Source of the DNA: Phyto melanocephala
Taxonomy: Eukaryota; Arthropoda; Insecta; Diptera; Rhinophoridae
DNA: 64,000 bases
Direction of reading: 5' to 3'
Assembly (NCBI GenBank): GCA_941918925.1
Contig: OW799234.1
Coordinates: forward strand, 63,344,968-63,408,967
Shown: piece after piece, positions 10,865-21,699 of the stretch
Layout: each line of letters begins with the position of its first letter
How positions within the stretch are numbered: position 1 is the stretch's first letter
Notes under the pieces: generated by a model
What the model was told of the DNA's origin: nothing
The model's database searches: none
The model's input: only the letters and a program-made list of their open reading frames with translations
Translations under genes and position numbers: made by a program

Positions 10865-11934
10865 TAGTACACGAAATGTAAAAAGCCACATGCATATGTG
10901 GGTCTGACGTCACAGAAATGTTCAGCATTTTGGGAACTTTAAAAAAAAACTAATAGTGGCTGCATGCGTTAAGATTTTGATATTACACGAAATGTAGCTT
11001 AGTCCAAACAAGTAAGAGCGCTATATTCGGCCGTGCCGAATCTTATATACCCTTCACAACGTGTAGTCATGCAATAACAGTAGTTTGTGTCATCATTCAT
11101 CCCATATGAAATACGTACATACATATAAAAACATACATATATAAAAACATCCCATTGTAAAATTATAAATTTACGTATGTATGTTAAAAAAACAAAAAAA
11201 AAAAATAAAAAAAAAATTTAAAAAAAAATTAAAAAAAAAAAATTAAAAAAAAATTATTATATATATAATATATATAAAACAAAAAAAAAAAAATAAAAAA
11301 AAATTAAAAAAAAAAATTTAAAAAAAATAATAAAAATATAATAAATAAAATATATTAAATAAAAAATAAAAAAAAAATAAAAAAAAAATTAAAAAAAAAA
11401 TTTTTGGCTCAGCTGGGATTCGATGCCACGTTTTCTCTAACCAGTATACACGTTTGTATGTATGTATGTTGTTGTTGTAATGTTGTTTTTGTGAAAAAAA
11501 ATCTAGGTGGTCGTGGGTTTTTGCTCATATCTCAGTTGTTCATGTACCGATGTTTCTGAATTTCAATACCGATCTACTCCCGAATATTTCTGATATTTTA
11601 ATACCTTACCCGGGTCCAACCTATGTCGGGGGGTTTCAAAAAGTTGATTTCAACATACACACGGACAGACGGTCAGACGGACAGACTGACAGAGCTTAAT
11701 CGACTCCCCTATTCATAAGCTTTCAGAAAATATATACTTTATGGGGTCGGAAATGAAAATTGTAGAAATTTCACACGAAATGACAAACCTATATATACCC
11801 TTTTTTCACTGTGTGATGGGTATAAAAAGCAAATGAAACACATGTGGTCGAAGTGAGTACTTTTATGCTTTATGATGACGTCAAAATTACGTCACAGCCA
11901 CGTGCGTACGTGGCTTTTTACATTTCGTGTACTA
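10865..11934. mobile_element. terminal-inverted-repeat element interrupted by a mini-me-like repeat
   Basis: A 25-bp perfect inverted repeat bounds it, beginning TAGTACACGAAATGTAAAAA at 10865 and ending as its complement at 11934. Inside each arm is a short palindrome (CCACATGCATATGTGG left, CCACGTGCGTACGTGG right), then GACGTCA-type sequence. TA at both outer edges is compatible with a TA duplication. Removing the mini-me copy (11007-11828) leaves about 250 bp, a MITE-sized element. Superfamily unassigned. Confidence 0.75.
11007..11828 (+). mobile_element. mini-me/INE-1-like repeat, full copy
   Basis: Complete copy running from AACAAGTAAGAGCGCTATA to GTGTGATGGGTATAAAAA. The internal A-rich block spans 11190-11400. 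The GTCY-type tract lies near 11662-11695, followed by the TATGGGGTCGGAAATG core. It is inserted into the inverted-repeat element at 10865-11934. Confidence 0.85.
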
Positions 11935-11939
11935 CAGCC

Positions 11940-12530
11940 ATAAGCAATTGTTTAATAGGTCGTTACATATATACTGTTAGTAAGACGTGTGATATGTAAC
12001 AGTCATTGAAAGATGTGTTATTCGGGTTTTGCTGGGTATGTGCATATTTATCTAAATGAGATTGTAATAATGTATGCTAGAAAAAATTTGCAAGAATATT
12101 CTTACAACAATTAAAAGTCCCTGATCCCACATATTGACGAAATCATAGAGTATGCAAAATCAAATAAGTACTTATGCAACATATTATAAAACAAGTCATT
12201 ACTAAAATACTTTTTAAAGCAAGCGGTATATTGCAGTTATTGAAATGAATGTCATTCAATAATATAAAGTCATTACCAAGTTTTACAGGGTGTTTTAGCT
12301 CAGGAATTCTTACATCCAAGTGGCATGTATGCGTTTGCATGAGTGTGAATCGATATTTGTGTGAATGTGTATTACATATCTTGTTGCATACAAATCTGCA
12401 ATTACAAATTGATTAATATGCATTCAAATATATATTGTTATACACTATATTAGATACATATTTTTAATTGTATCTACAATACGAACGTAAGCAGACATGG
12501 ATGAATATAAAAAAAGTGCACTTGAGAGAA
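11940..12530. other. AT-rich stretch, no gene seen
   Basis: No coding frame or repeat shared within the window could be recognised here. Confidence 0.6.
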
Positions 12531-12534
12531 AATC

Positions 12535-12675
12535 TATAGTATTCACTTGCGATCCCATAAAGTATATATGTACTTATATTTTGAATCATTTAAGATAGAG
12601 AAGTCGATTTCGTAAATTTCCATCCGTGTGCGCATTGAAATCAACTTTTTGAATGTCCCACGGATTCGTATGTAG
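12535..12675 (-). mobile_element. mini-me-like relic
   Basis: CCCATAAAGTATATATGTAC, AGAAGTCGATTTC, CATCCGTGTGCGCATTGAAATC and AACTTTTTGAATG follow the order of the family core on the minus strand. The ends are lost. Confidence 0.6.
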
Positions 12676-12761
12676 TATAAATTTATCAGAAAAAACAACG
12701 AATGCTTCTGTTCTTTTACAAAAATGCAACAATAAAGTTATATTTAAAAATAACAAAAGCA

Positions 12762-12773
12762 GGCGCTGTTGTA
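12762..12773. repeat. SINE target-site duplication, left
   Basis: GGCGCTGTTGTA, repeated exactly at 12972-12983. Confidence 0.85.
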
Positions 12774-12971
12774 GGTAGATAGGTAGGTAGGTAGAACAGG
12801 CAACTATTGTTCAAATCACTTGGGTCCATTATATTGATCCCTTTGTGACACCTGAATAGAAAAGTAAGGATATAATAGAAAAGAGAAGCAGACAAGTCTA
12901 GAGTCTCTGGTGGGAATTGAACCCGCAAATCTTAACTTAGCAGACCAGCATACCACTGACCAGTCTACCGG
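12774..12971 (-). mobile_element. tRNA-derived SINE with perfect 12-bp target duplication
   Basis: Read on the minus strand from 12971: CCCCGGTAGACTGGTCAGTG includes a pol III A box (TGGTCAGTGGTA), and about 40 bases on comes GGGTTCAATTCCC, a B box. The outer arms do not pair as a tRNA acceptor, so this is not a functional tRNA. A tRNA-unrelated body (12800-12890) follows, then a (CTAC)n tail next to the left duplication. The element is precisely bracketed by GGCGCTGTTGTA. It has no other copy in the window. Confidence 0.8.
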
Positions 12972-12983
12972 GGCGCTGTTGTA
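12972..12983. repeat. SINE target-site duplication, right
   Basis: GGCGCTGTTGTA, identical to 12762-12773. Confidence 0.85.
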
Positions 12984-13479
12984 TATAAAGGTAAGAAAAT
13001 GTGTGTGAGTTGTTGTTATAGTTTTTATATATAGTATGTTAAAAAATGTTTAGATTTTTCCGTCGTATTTTTATTTTTGTTTACTGTACGTTGCACGAGC
13101 ATGATCGCATACAACCAGAAGGTATATACCTACATGTGCGTACAACATGCCATTAATCAGCAACTGCAAAGATGAATCTAGTATAAATCTGTTGTACAAA
13201 TAGCTCTACACTTTTGCAAAGGGCATATAACAGCTTATATAGCTGTTTTTTTAATAGTACACAAACGAAAATCACGAAAATTAACAAAATTAATATAAAA
13301 TATATAATGTCAGTCTGTCACAGACAACAGATTTTGTTGAGTTTTTTTTGGCAGAACAATGTCAGGTTTTTTTGTTAATGAGGCGTACGGGTATGTGTAA
13401 TACTGATTTAAGTCTTTAAGCATCACTTTGTCTTAGAAATATAAAACTTGCTGAGAGTTGTTTAAAAAAGAATATTTTT

Positions 13480-15318
13480 TTATACCCGCCACCAAAAAAA
13501 ATGGTGTAAGGGCAAATCAATGTGCCACGCCCACTTTTACGCTCACCTCCCATATAACGTTTTAACTAAAATTCATATAATTTCTCTATTAAGAAAGATT
13601 TTGGAATAATAAAGGCCTATATTGAAACACCTCAGTTGTACTCATTAGCAAAAACAACTTTGACACGCCTACTATAACGCCCACTTTCACTTTTGAATTG
13701 TGTCCAGACGCATAAACGTAGTCATGAAACTTCGAATATATATTTATCGAGTCAAAAGAATATTTTTCCCTGAAAATCGCTTAAATCTATGAATTAGGAA
13801 AAGAGTTATAGATAAAAATGTACGAAAATTTATACCGCACAGTGTATATATGTACGATTCTGAAATTTTGCAAACATGGCTTTTTGGTCAAAGTCTTCGT
13901 TATAACGGAAAATAGATGTGCCACGCACACTTTTTTCCTTAAATTTTTATAAAGATATATTAGTCATATATTAGCATTTATTTATTATACTGTATTTATT
14001 ATACTGTAGCTAAATATAAGATAAAGATGATAAGATAGATGACTCTACTAGCAACTACTAGATGGCATGCTAACAACTTATGCTTATGTTCTCCTGAAAT
14101 TATGCTGTATTAAAAATGCGAATTTAGGAAAATTTTGACCTAAGTCAAAAAAAATTTTCTATAAACATTATAAACAATTTATTTTCATGTACTAATGGCT
14201 AACAAATTTTAAAATTATACAAAACTTATTTCGTTTGAAAATCTTTTAAAAGCAAAATGTTATAGAAGTTTAAAAATCAAAATCTTACTAATAAATTTCC
14301 CGTTTTAGAAAAATGCAGAGAATGTATATTTTAAATCACCCTGTGGCCCTTAAAATTTAACGTTAAATCCACTTTCTTCCTCTTAAATTCATGTAAATTC
14401 TCTATGAATAAAGATTTTGGAATACTAGAGGACTATATTGAAATATCTAAGTTATGTTTATTAGCAGAAACTTTATTGACACGCGTATTTTAACGGCCAC
14501 TTTCATTGAAAGACTAAATTTTCGAAAACATTTTACTAGCATACCGAAGTTATAATGGGTGGTTTAATTTTAAGGGACTATGTTGATTTTGAATAAAGCA
14601 CCAATTATTTAGGAAATTATTATCATTTATTTTTATAATGATAATATTTGTATGCTTCAATTATGTATGGAACAAAATATCGGCCAAATGGCCCCCCAAC
14701 CTAGGCGGCACACCACGATCCGATAGCCCAAATTTTCAATGACACTGTTGATGCTCGATTGTTGGGCACGATGATGAGTCGAGGTTGCTTGCTCTTTTGC
14801 TACGTTATCGTGAAAAACAGCAATGTTTCCTATTCAACGAACTAAGATGGCATTCACAGATGTTTTTACATTTCATACAGACCTGCTTTGCAGACATTTA
14901 AATATTTTTTACAATTCTCACGATTGTGGACGAATTCGAACGATTATGTTGACTAAAAGAATCACGAAGTGCACAAAATGCATTTTGATTTGAACGCCCA
15001 TTTTTATAAAAAACCTGAATAACTTTAAAGCGTTGCTCGATTGCGTATCTTTCCACGGTTTAAATTGAGTTAGTCTGAGATTGAGAAATGTCAAATGAAA
15101 TGCAGAAAACAAATTTAAAGACTAGGTGTAGTTCACGTTCAACATGGGCCCTTAAAATTTAACCACCCTCTACAAAGAAAGTGATACATATTTTATTATA
15201 AAGAGATTATGCTATAGGGATTAACAAAATAATAAATATTGTGCTTTAAATGTACACAAAATTGGTGGTGGGTATAAAAGATTCGGCACAGCCGAATATA
15301 GTGCTCTTACTTGTTTTT
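13480..15318 (-). mobile_element. long mini-me/Helentron-like variant carrying a mariner insertion
   Basis: On the minus strand it starts AACAAGTAAGAGCACTATAT then CGGCTGTGCCGAATC at about 15316 and ends GGTGGCGGGTATAAAA at about 13480. The ends share the family start, but the inner edges read TACCCACCACCAATTTT and AATGGTGTAAGGGC, a different subfamily from the copies at 11007 or 43538. The interior holds GCCCACTTTT/GTGCCACGC segments. The deleted mariner at 14555-15170 sits inside. Confidence 0.6.
14555..15170 (-). mobile_element. internally deleted mariner with intact inverted ends and TA duplication
   Basis: Ends: GGGTGGTTTAATTTTAAGGG on the left and CCCTTAAAATTTAACCACCC on the right, with TA at 14553-14554 and 15171-15172. 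In sense (minus) direction the transposase start is readable: YAIEQRFKVIQVFYKNGRSN, then CALRDSFSQHNRSNSSTI. After about 200 bp it jumps to the C-terminus GGHLADILFHT with its stop. The catalytic core is gone, so this is a 616-bp deletion derivative of a rosa-type mariner. Confidence 0.8.
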
Positions 15319-16026
15319 TTTTAATATTTTCATCTATAGCAGAAGAATAAATTAAGAAAGGAATAACTCATTAAAATTTTTATTTATTATTATTTTTAAT
15401 TAAATTGTGTTACAAACTTAATAAAAAAAAAAAAAAAAAATTTTAAACAAAAATTTAGTCAAAACTTTGTTAAATTTATTTTTTATTTGTATATGCTATT
15501 ATTTAAAACTCTACTGTTCATAAATCTCTATTATAAACACACATATGTACATATGTTTGTATGTATGTTTGAATGTATGTATCTATTATTTATATTATTG
15601 AATTTAAATTAAAATATGTGCAAATAAATATGTACATACATATGTATTTGTTTATGTTGCATTTGCAAAATAAATTATTTTTCAATTTCTCATATTATTT
15701 ATTATACTGCAGCAGGTTAGAAAAGAAAAAAAAAACACACATCCGTAGATAAAATAGAAAAAAAAAAACTAAGTGAGCTTAATTTTTGATATTGTTTGAA
15801 ACTTTACTTAAATATTTGTACGTGTACAATATGTATTTGAGGTGGTGAGTATGAAAACTCAGTAGTATCTGAAATTTTAAACCAGAAATCTGACAGTATG
15901 TTTTAAATGTGCGCTAAGTAATGCCATTCAAGCTGACTTATTTTTCTTGTTGATTTGCACCGGTACAAAGTTGTTTTTGTAAAATTAAAAAGAGCTGATT
16001 TAAACTATTGTCAAATTATTTTTTTT

Positions 16027-17028
16027 AGGGTGACTTTACTGCACAAATAGACTCGATGACTTTACCGTCTCATAAGCTTCACCAAACAGTCTATGTTTGT
16101 GGGTGCATGGGCTTTTTAAAATCACTCTTGGATTCTCATTTGCCCTAATGTGGCAATTCGGCTGTTAAACGAATGCACTAAGGTGAAAGTGTGACTCGTC
16201 GCTGAAGATGAATATGTTTTAGATCAGTATGCACTTGTTTTTGTTCAACCAACCACTCAGGGCATTGACGACGCTTTGTTAGCACGCAAATTCAAATTCT
16301 AAAACACTATCGCGAACAACAGCAATGTTTCCCTCCTACATTTCCTAAAGACTCGATATGCTGAAATTTGTGCACATTTCTTCCGATTTTAAGCACATTT
16401 GGTCGATTATGCTGCCCAAAAAAACTAATAAGTCACCATTTAGACAGGGTAACATTTTGAAGGGAAACATTTTGTTTGGAGTGAGGGACGGGTGAGGAAG
16501 AGAATATGAAATTTGTTTTCCTTTCTCGGAGTCAGGCTTTGTGCATTCATTCTTATTGTTTACATTTGCTATGCTTTTTGACATTTGCTTTATTTGTTTT
16601 CGGCGTGCTTTGTTCTCTATGTTTTATATTTGACTTTGTTTGAATAAAAATAAAAAAATTAAAAAAGGTGCTTAATAAAATTAAATATTAAAATATATAC
16701 ATACATACATAAATACCTACAAAAGAAAAAATGTAAAAAAAAAACAAATATAAACTGAAATGTTTCCGACAACATTGTTTCCCTGTATGACCGCGAAGGA
16801 AAATACAAAAGAGAATTCCAGATGTTTCCCTTCCAAATGTTTCCCTGTGTAAACGGGAACTTAGGTGAACGAAATGATTTTTGATTTAAGTGCCCATTTT
16901 CGTTAAAGGCTTCAAAAATTTAAACGCGCTGCTCAATTCAGTACCACACAAATATCAAATTAAGTTGGTCAAAAAACTACACGTTAATGTGAGACTCAAA
17001 ACATTTTACATTATGGTTGGAACACCCT
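16027..17028 (-). pseudogene. mariner relic split by a MITE
   Basis: Sense direction is minus. The right part (16864-17028) starts AGGGTGTTCCAACC and reads ELSSAFKFLKPLTKMGT. After the inserted element at 16432-16860 the reading resumes as FFGQHNRPNVLKIGRNVHKF, then QCPEWLVEQKQVHTDLKH and DESHFHLSAFV with NCHIRANENPRVI. The last pieces match the first catalytic Asp region (SDEAHF-like) of mariners. The left edge is AGGGTGACTTTACTG. Everything downstream of the first catalytic residue is missing. Confidence 0.7.
16432..16860 (-). mobile_element. PIF/Harbinger-like MITE, copy 2 (429 bp)
   Basis: Opposite-orientation relative of 4258-4623. Its ends are GTCACCATTTAGACAGGGTA and TTTCCCTGTGTAAACGGGAA, and the inner GGAAGGGAAAC / GTTTCC repeats and the GCGGTCATACAGG segment are shared. 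Flanks are TAA (left) and TTA (right), so one base of the 3-bp duplication may have changed. It interrupts the mariner at 16027-17028. Confidence 0.75.
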
Positions 17029-17224
17029 TTATATACCCTTTTACAAAAAAAACAGCACATTTGAAATGCCTACTTTAATTTTTTTATTTTTATTTTTTCA
17101 ATTAGCAGAAAAAAATTATATATCAAATAAAATATCTCAGTTAAAAATATATGTAACTAAAATCTAAAAACAATTCAGAAAATCAATTAACAAAAAATTT
17201 TAACTTTTTAAATATTAATACCGC

Positions 17225-17298
17225 AGAAATTAAGAACGGAATGACACTGTGTTATATACCCTTGGCACCAAAGGTCAATGGTAAATATAAAAATATGT
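17225..17298 (+). mobile_element. mini-me-like 3' end relic
   Basis: GCAGAAATTAAGAACGGAATG then TTATATACCCTTGGCACCA and GGTAAATATAAAAA match the last 80 bases of the family. Confidence 0.55.
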
Positions 17299-17299
17299 A

Positions 17300-19395
17300 A
17301 AATTTAAAACTTTTCTCTGAAAGTTTTGTAGGTTTTTTTTTTAAAAATTACACTAATGACACCGGCTACATTACTTCTTACTTTAAGATAATTTAAAACT
17401 TATTATAACAGATGCCAGCTGTTTGCTTATACATATAAACAAATATATTCACAACTTAAATATCTGATTGCAAGTGACAGCGGTCTGCTTTCCTTTAGAT
17501 TGTGCAGCTATCAGTCTGTATGTTTTATTATTGTAAAATACACTTTGACCTGTTATTAATTAAAATTATATAGAGATAGAAGATTGGAAAAAATATTAAA
17601 GCAGTTTTAATATACATATTCACATCATAGGCATGCAATCAAGTTGAGAGAAGAGTCCAGATAGACGAACGGTGTTTCTGTTTGTCTGGTCGATGTGATG
17701 AACTACGATCATAGGCACAATATAGAAGCATAAAATTCAACTGAGTTTTTATTAAGCAATTAAGCTTATAAAGCAATTTCGTATGTATACAAGTATGTGT
17801 AAACAAATAATTGTATTTGTTCAACATTTTCCATATTTTCCTACTATATTTATATGTATACACACACACACACACATAGACAAACAGAAAACCAACAACA
17901 TATTTTTAAATATAAATACGACACATATAGACATAAGTGCTCTCTAACAAACACATTGCCACAAACTTACAGAAGTTGTTTAACTACTGCAACAAAAAAT
18001 AAATAATAATAAAAACATCAAAGAATAAAAAAAAGTCAGTAAAATATAATGACTTTTTGCATTTAATTTGTATGTTGACACAACAAATTTTATTTTAATC
18101 ATAAAAACAATTTATTATAGAAGATAAATACATTCATAAATACCTACATACATACATACATCCAAATGTATATAAAATTATATATACATGCGATATAACA
18201 AATAAAAACTCATAAATAAATTATAGGCGTTCGAAAACAATGACCATTTGATGAGATGTAACTTTTTTAATTTAGGGTTCTGTAGAAAGAAAAAACAATA
18301 ATTATGAGGACCAATTTCGGTAGTACATATGTATGGATGTATGTGTGTCTACATGTATATATCTATTTATGTATTTGAAAATATTTATTGAAGCTGCAGT
18401 TGCAGCCAATTAACTAAGAAAAACTTTAAAATTGATTGAAAATAAATACACAATAAAAAATTAAGGTTCTTTAACAGGTCCGACACAAACAAAGTACGTA
18501 ATTATATTATAAATTCTGAAATAAATTTTCTTATAAGATATTCTTGTAATAAAGATTTTCTTGAAAAATATATATATAAAAAGTTTATCATCTTGTACTT
18601 TTAAATTACACCGCATTGACAAAACTACTGTCTGCATAAACTAATCCAAAACACCAAAAAATATTTTTATTACTTTATACGAACGTTCTTCATCAATTCG
18701 ATGTATTCTCCTCTTCTTTATACCTGAGTATTGCTGATTTTAATTTAATAATTTTTTATTTCGCTCTAGTCATTATCACTCCCATTAAAAAATGTTTTTT
18801 TTTTTAAATTATACTAAAATAATTTTTAGGTAACTTTGCACATGCAAAAATCTGATGATCTAATAAAAATTGGGCCTCTTTAGGACCATATAAAGAAAAT
18901 ATTATTTTTCAACTACTTCTGCCAAACAGTTTTTATAAAACTTGGCATATACAAACAGATGCACTGACAATATAATTTAGTGGTTAAAAAAAGTATTTTC
19001 TAACTAAATCCCCTAAACTGATTTTATGATACAAATAAAGTCCATAGAAAAACCCATTTCAGTTTTGACTAATTGGTTGCTTTTGTTTAAACGAATCTTT
19101 ATGAGGGTTTCCTTTAATATTTCAAGATTGGGTAACCCCAGTGCTGCAGGCTCACAACTGACGTTCCTATAATAAGGCGTGAAGTTTTTGAACGTTTTGA
19201 AGTACGAACTCTTTTTATGTTGTTTACAGTAAATTGAAAAATTTATGTCGGCCAAAGAATGTAAGTAAATCGTGAACATTTTCCTACGAATATTTTTACA
19301 ACTTTTGACGTGGATTAATTAAATCAACAACAGTTCATTGATGTACCCAATTTGATTTATAGCGATTAAACACCATCAAGGGCAAGTATTTATCA
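17300..19395. other. AT-rich stretch, no gene seen
   Basis: Simple (CA)n near 17860 and TACATACATACAT near 18145. Short open frames (17639-17875, 19013-19279 minus) lack recognisable domains or coding-like composition. Confidence 0.55.
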
Positions 19396-19399
19396 ATGA

Positions 19400-19670
19400 T
19401 TTACTGTATTCAATCGTGATCGTAGTTCGCTTAACGACGAGTTTAGTTGGGTCGTTTAAAATCAGTTTTTGTTAGGAAAAACAATGATATTATAATAACG
19501 TCATGAAGCTTCGAAACTTGTATATGATATCCTGACAGTTAACGAATCGTGCCCGAAACTAACAGCAGCCGGTTGTATGGGTCTACGAAGACAAGCAATA
19601 CCCTACAAAAGTCACGCCAAATAAGTTAAAAATTCATTTTTTAGGGGTATCTCAATCGAAATGCTAAAAG
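19400..19670 (+). pseudogene. mariner relic of a second type (mellifera/SETMAR-like)
   Basis: VFNRDRSSLNDEFSWVV at 19408-19450, HEASKLVYDI near 19503-19535, and VVWVYEDKQYPTKVTP near 19570-19620 follow the order of mariner transposases of the SETMAR-like group: post-HTH linker, pre-catalytic segment, then the W-V-x-E-D-x-x-P-T-K-V motif. The frame shifts at least twice. This is a different lineage from the rosa-type copies. Confidence 0.5.
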
Positions 19671-20085
19671 TGATTCAAAAATCGGTTCACATTTAGTTAG
19701 TGTGATTGATTTTCATAGAGAATATTTTAAAGATCAACAAATCAATTTTTGATGATTTGTTGCCTCCAATTGCGAAATATAAAAGACAATCTTTATGCTA
19801 GGCGCAATTTGATCTAACTTCAGTGGACGACAAAAATGCAAGTTGCGTTGCTAAATAATCATATAATTGAGATTTCTCCAAGTAATTGCACACTGTCGGT
19901 AATGGCCATGTTCTTTAAGGCTAATCGAATCGGTTTATCTTATTTCTGTCTTCATGAAGGAAGAGTTATTCAACCAAATATTCTCGAAAAACAACACTAA
20001 CCACAAACATCACAATTATTCGAAAGAACGAGAAATATTGCGGTAACGAATAGCAAATTAAACTGACTTCAATCCAAAATTAAAA

Positions 20086-20090
20086 CGTTG
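20086..20090. repeat. Transib 5-bp target duplication, left
   Basis: CGTTG, repeated at 21676-21680. Confidence 0.7.
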
Positions 20091-20295
20091 CACACTGGGT
20101 TGAAATACATAGTTTTTCAAGATCAATTCAGGGAAGATCTGTTAGGATATTTTTTTTATTACCTTTCACCTAATACCAATACAGTTTGATAAAAGAAAGC
20201 ATTTTTAAGTATATTTCAGTGCAGTTTTATTACAAATAAGGGAATTTAAGTTAAAATATAGACAACATATGAGAACCTAAAAATAATTATTTTCG

Positions 20296-20385
20296 TGATC
20301 ATGGTCACCATCTACTTGATCATCATTATAATCATCATCATCACTATTATCTTCATTATCATAATCATCATTTTGATCACACAAA
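20296..20385 (+). repeat. (ATC/ATT)n microsatellite inside the Transib relic
   Basis: Imperfect run of ATC/ATT triplets (TGATCATCATTATAATC..). The hydrophobic open frame that crosses it is a product of the repeat. Confidence 0.8.
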
Positions 20386-21015
20386 TTTGGTTTTGTTTGG
20401 AACTGGAGATATTATTAAATCCATTGCCTGCTCTGGAAAACTTTGAACCTTCTTTGGAAGCAACATTCGCATGCTCGAAATAATTGGGTCAGAGCTTATT
20501 AAGAATAAATTAAAAACATCTTTAAGGGATTTTTCGCAACTGCACTTTCGTGAATGAAACTCTCTATATTCCTTCAAATATTTATTCCGAGCTTCTTGCG
20601 CTTTATCCGATAATAGCCTAATGGGTAAGGGAGCTCTATTAATTTCGGCATCTTGAATTAGGTACTTGTGCAAAGTGGGTGGCATATTATACCATGGATA
20701 TATTTCAACAAAAAGTCTGGCTGTATTGTGTGCAAATATTTTAATGCTTTCACTTTAGATTTCATTGCCGCTGGATATTACTATAAGCAAAATGTGCATT
20801 CTTTTTATTAAGTTCAAATCTGTTTTTATTTCGGCGGATTTTTCTGCGTTTTGGAAAAAAACGTGTTGCCGTATTCCCATCATTGGTATTTTCCAGCCCA
20901 GGCTAAGGTTTGTCAACGATTAAGCCCATAGCCTCTCTATATTGTTTCTGAATTTCCAATTTTGTTACAGCAACGATTTTTTTCCAAATCACTTCTAGCC
21001 TGCGACTTCTTTTAA
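20377..21015 (-). pseudogene. Transib transposase C-terminal region (RAG1-like)
   Basis: The last 102 codons are open (20685-20377). MPPTLHKYL corresponds to the PTxHK segment. LLSDKAQEARNKYLKEYR aligns with the RAG1/Transib segment containing the third catalytic acid; the matching Glu is residue 31 of this frame (codon at 20593-20595). A SRKCS turn, KDVFN and ISSDPIISSM follow, as in Transib proteins. Upstream on the same strand, with frameshifts and stops, EIQKQYREAMGLIVDKP and TNDGNTATRFF continue the match to about 21015. The two catalytic Asp residues would lie further upstream and are absent. Family assignment is from recalled Transib/RAG1 features and should be confirmed by profile search. 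Confidence 0.75.
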
Positions 21016-21675
21016 GGCATTTTATATGCAATATGCAAAAAACATGCAAAGAATCTGATCCAGCCGTAAAGAACAGGTATGCCGAATCTTACAAAAAAAT
21101 TATCCGTAATTTTGGTAAATCAGCGCAATGACACATTTTATAAACAAATGCATAACTTCTAAAATGCACAAAAATGCAATCTACATTTTTGCAATATATT
21201 AGATATATATTTGTTCTGTAACATAAACCACAAATCTGGACACAAATTTACACGAATAATAACTATATGTCCACTTAAACTATGAAAATTCAATTTTTTT
21301 TTTAACTTTTATTATAAATCACAAAAACAAAAACACTTCCACACCAAATTTGTTACACAAACTTTACCATGATATTCGCAAACTACATAAACTTGTTGGT
21401 TCCATAGCTAAATTTGTCACTTTTTTAATAACTATGTAAAAAATAAGATTTTTAACGAAGTAAATTTTTAGTTTTCTGTCTTTTTTTCAACAAATTTGCA
21501 AAAATCTTTGACTTTGATCTCTCACTGTAAACACACCAGAGCACTTTAGATATTTATTTTTTCAGCTAGTGATGTAAAATTTTATAGGCTGTAATCAACT
21601 GCAATCAGTTTTGACCATACTTTAAATTTCATTTTTGATTTAATCCTCGAAAACTGAGTATTTCAACCCAGTGTG

Positions 21676-21680
21676 CGTTG
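21676..21680. repeat. Transib 5-bp target duplication, right
   Basis: CGTTG, identical to 20086-20090. Confidence 0.7.
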
Positions 21681-21699
21681 GTTCACTGCATTTCTTTAA

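Larger units (their letters stand above)
20091..21675 (-). mobile_element. Transib (RAG1-related) DNA transposon, internally deleted
   Basis: The inverted ends start CACACTGGGTTGAAATAC at 20091 and the complement ends at 21675. They are followed by AGTTTTTCAAG and its diverged partner CTCGAAAACT. A 5-bp direct repeat, CGTTG, abuts both ends. CAC-starting ends with 5-bp duplications are the Transib signature, and the internal protein piece is Transib/RAG1-like. At 1585 bp it is about half an autonomous Transib; the N-terminal two thirds of the transposase are missing. Confidence 0.8.

Noticed and set aside
12900..12975. Functional tRNA gene on the minus strand
   Set aside because: A and B boxes are present, but the acceptor and anticodon arms do not fold and the unit is bracketed by a SINE-type duplication.
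20295..20483. Hydrophobic 62-codon frame resembling a membrane protein
   Set aside because: It translates an ATC/ATT microsatellite within the Transib relic.
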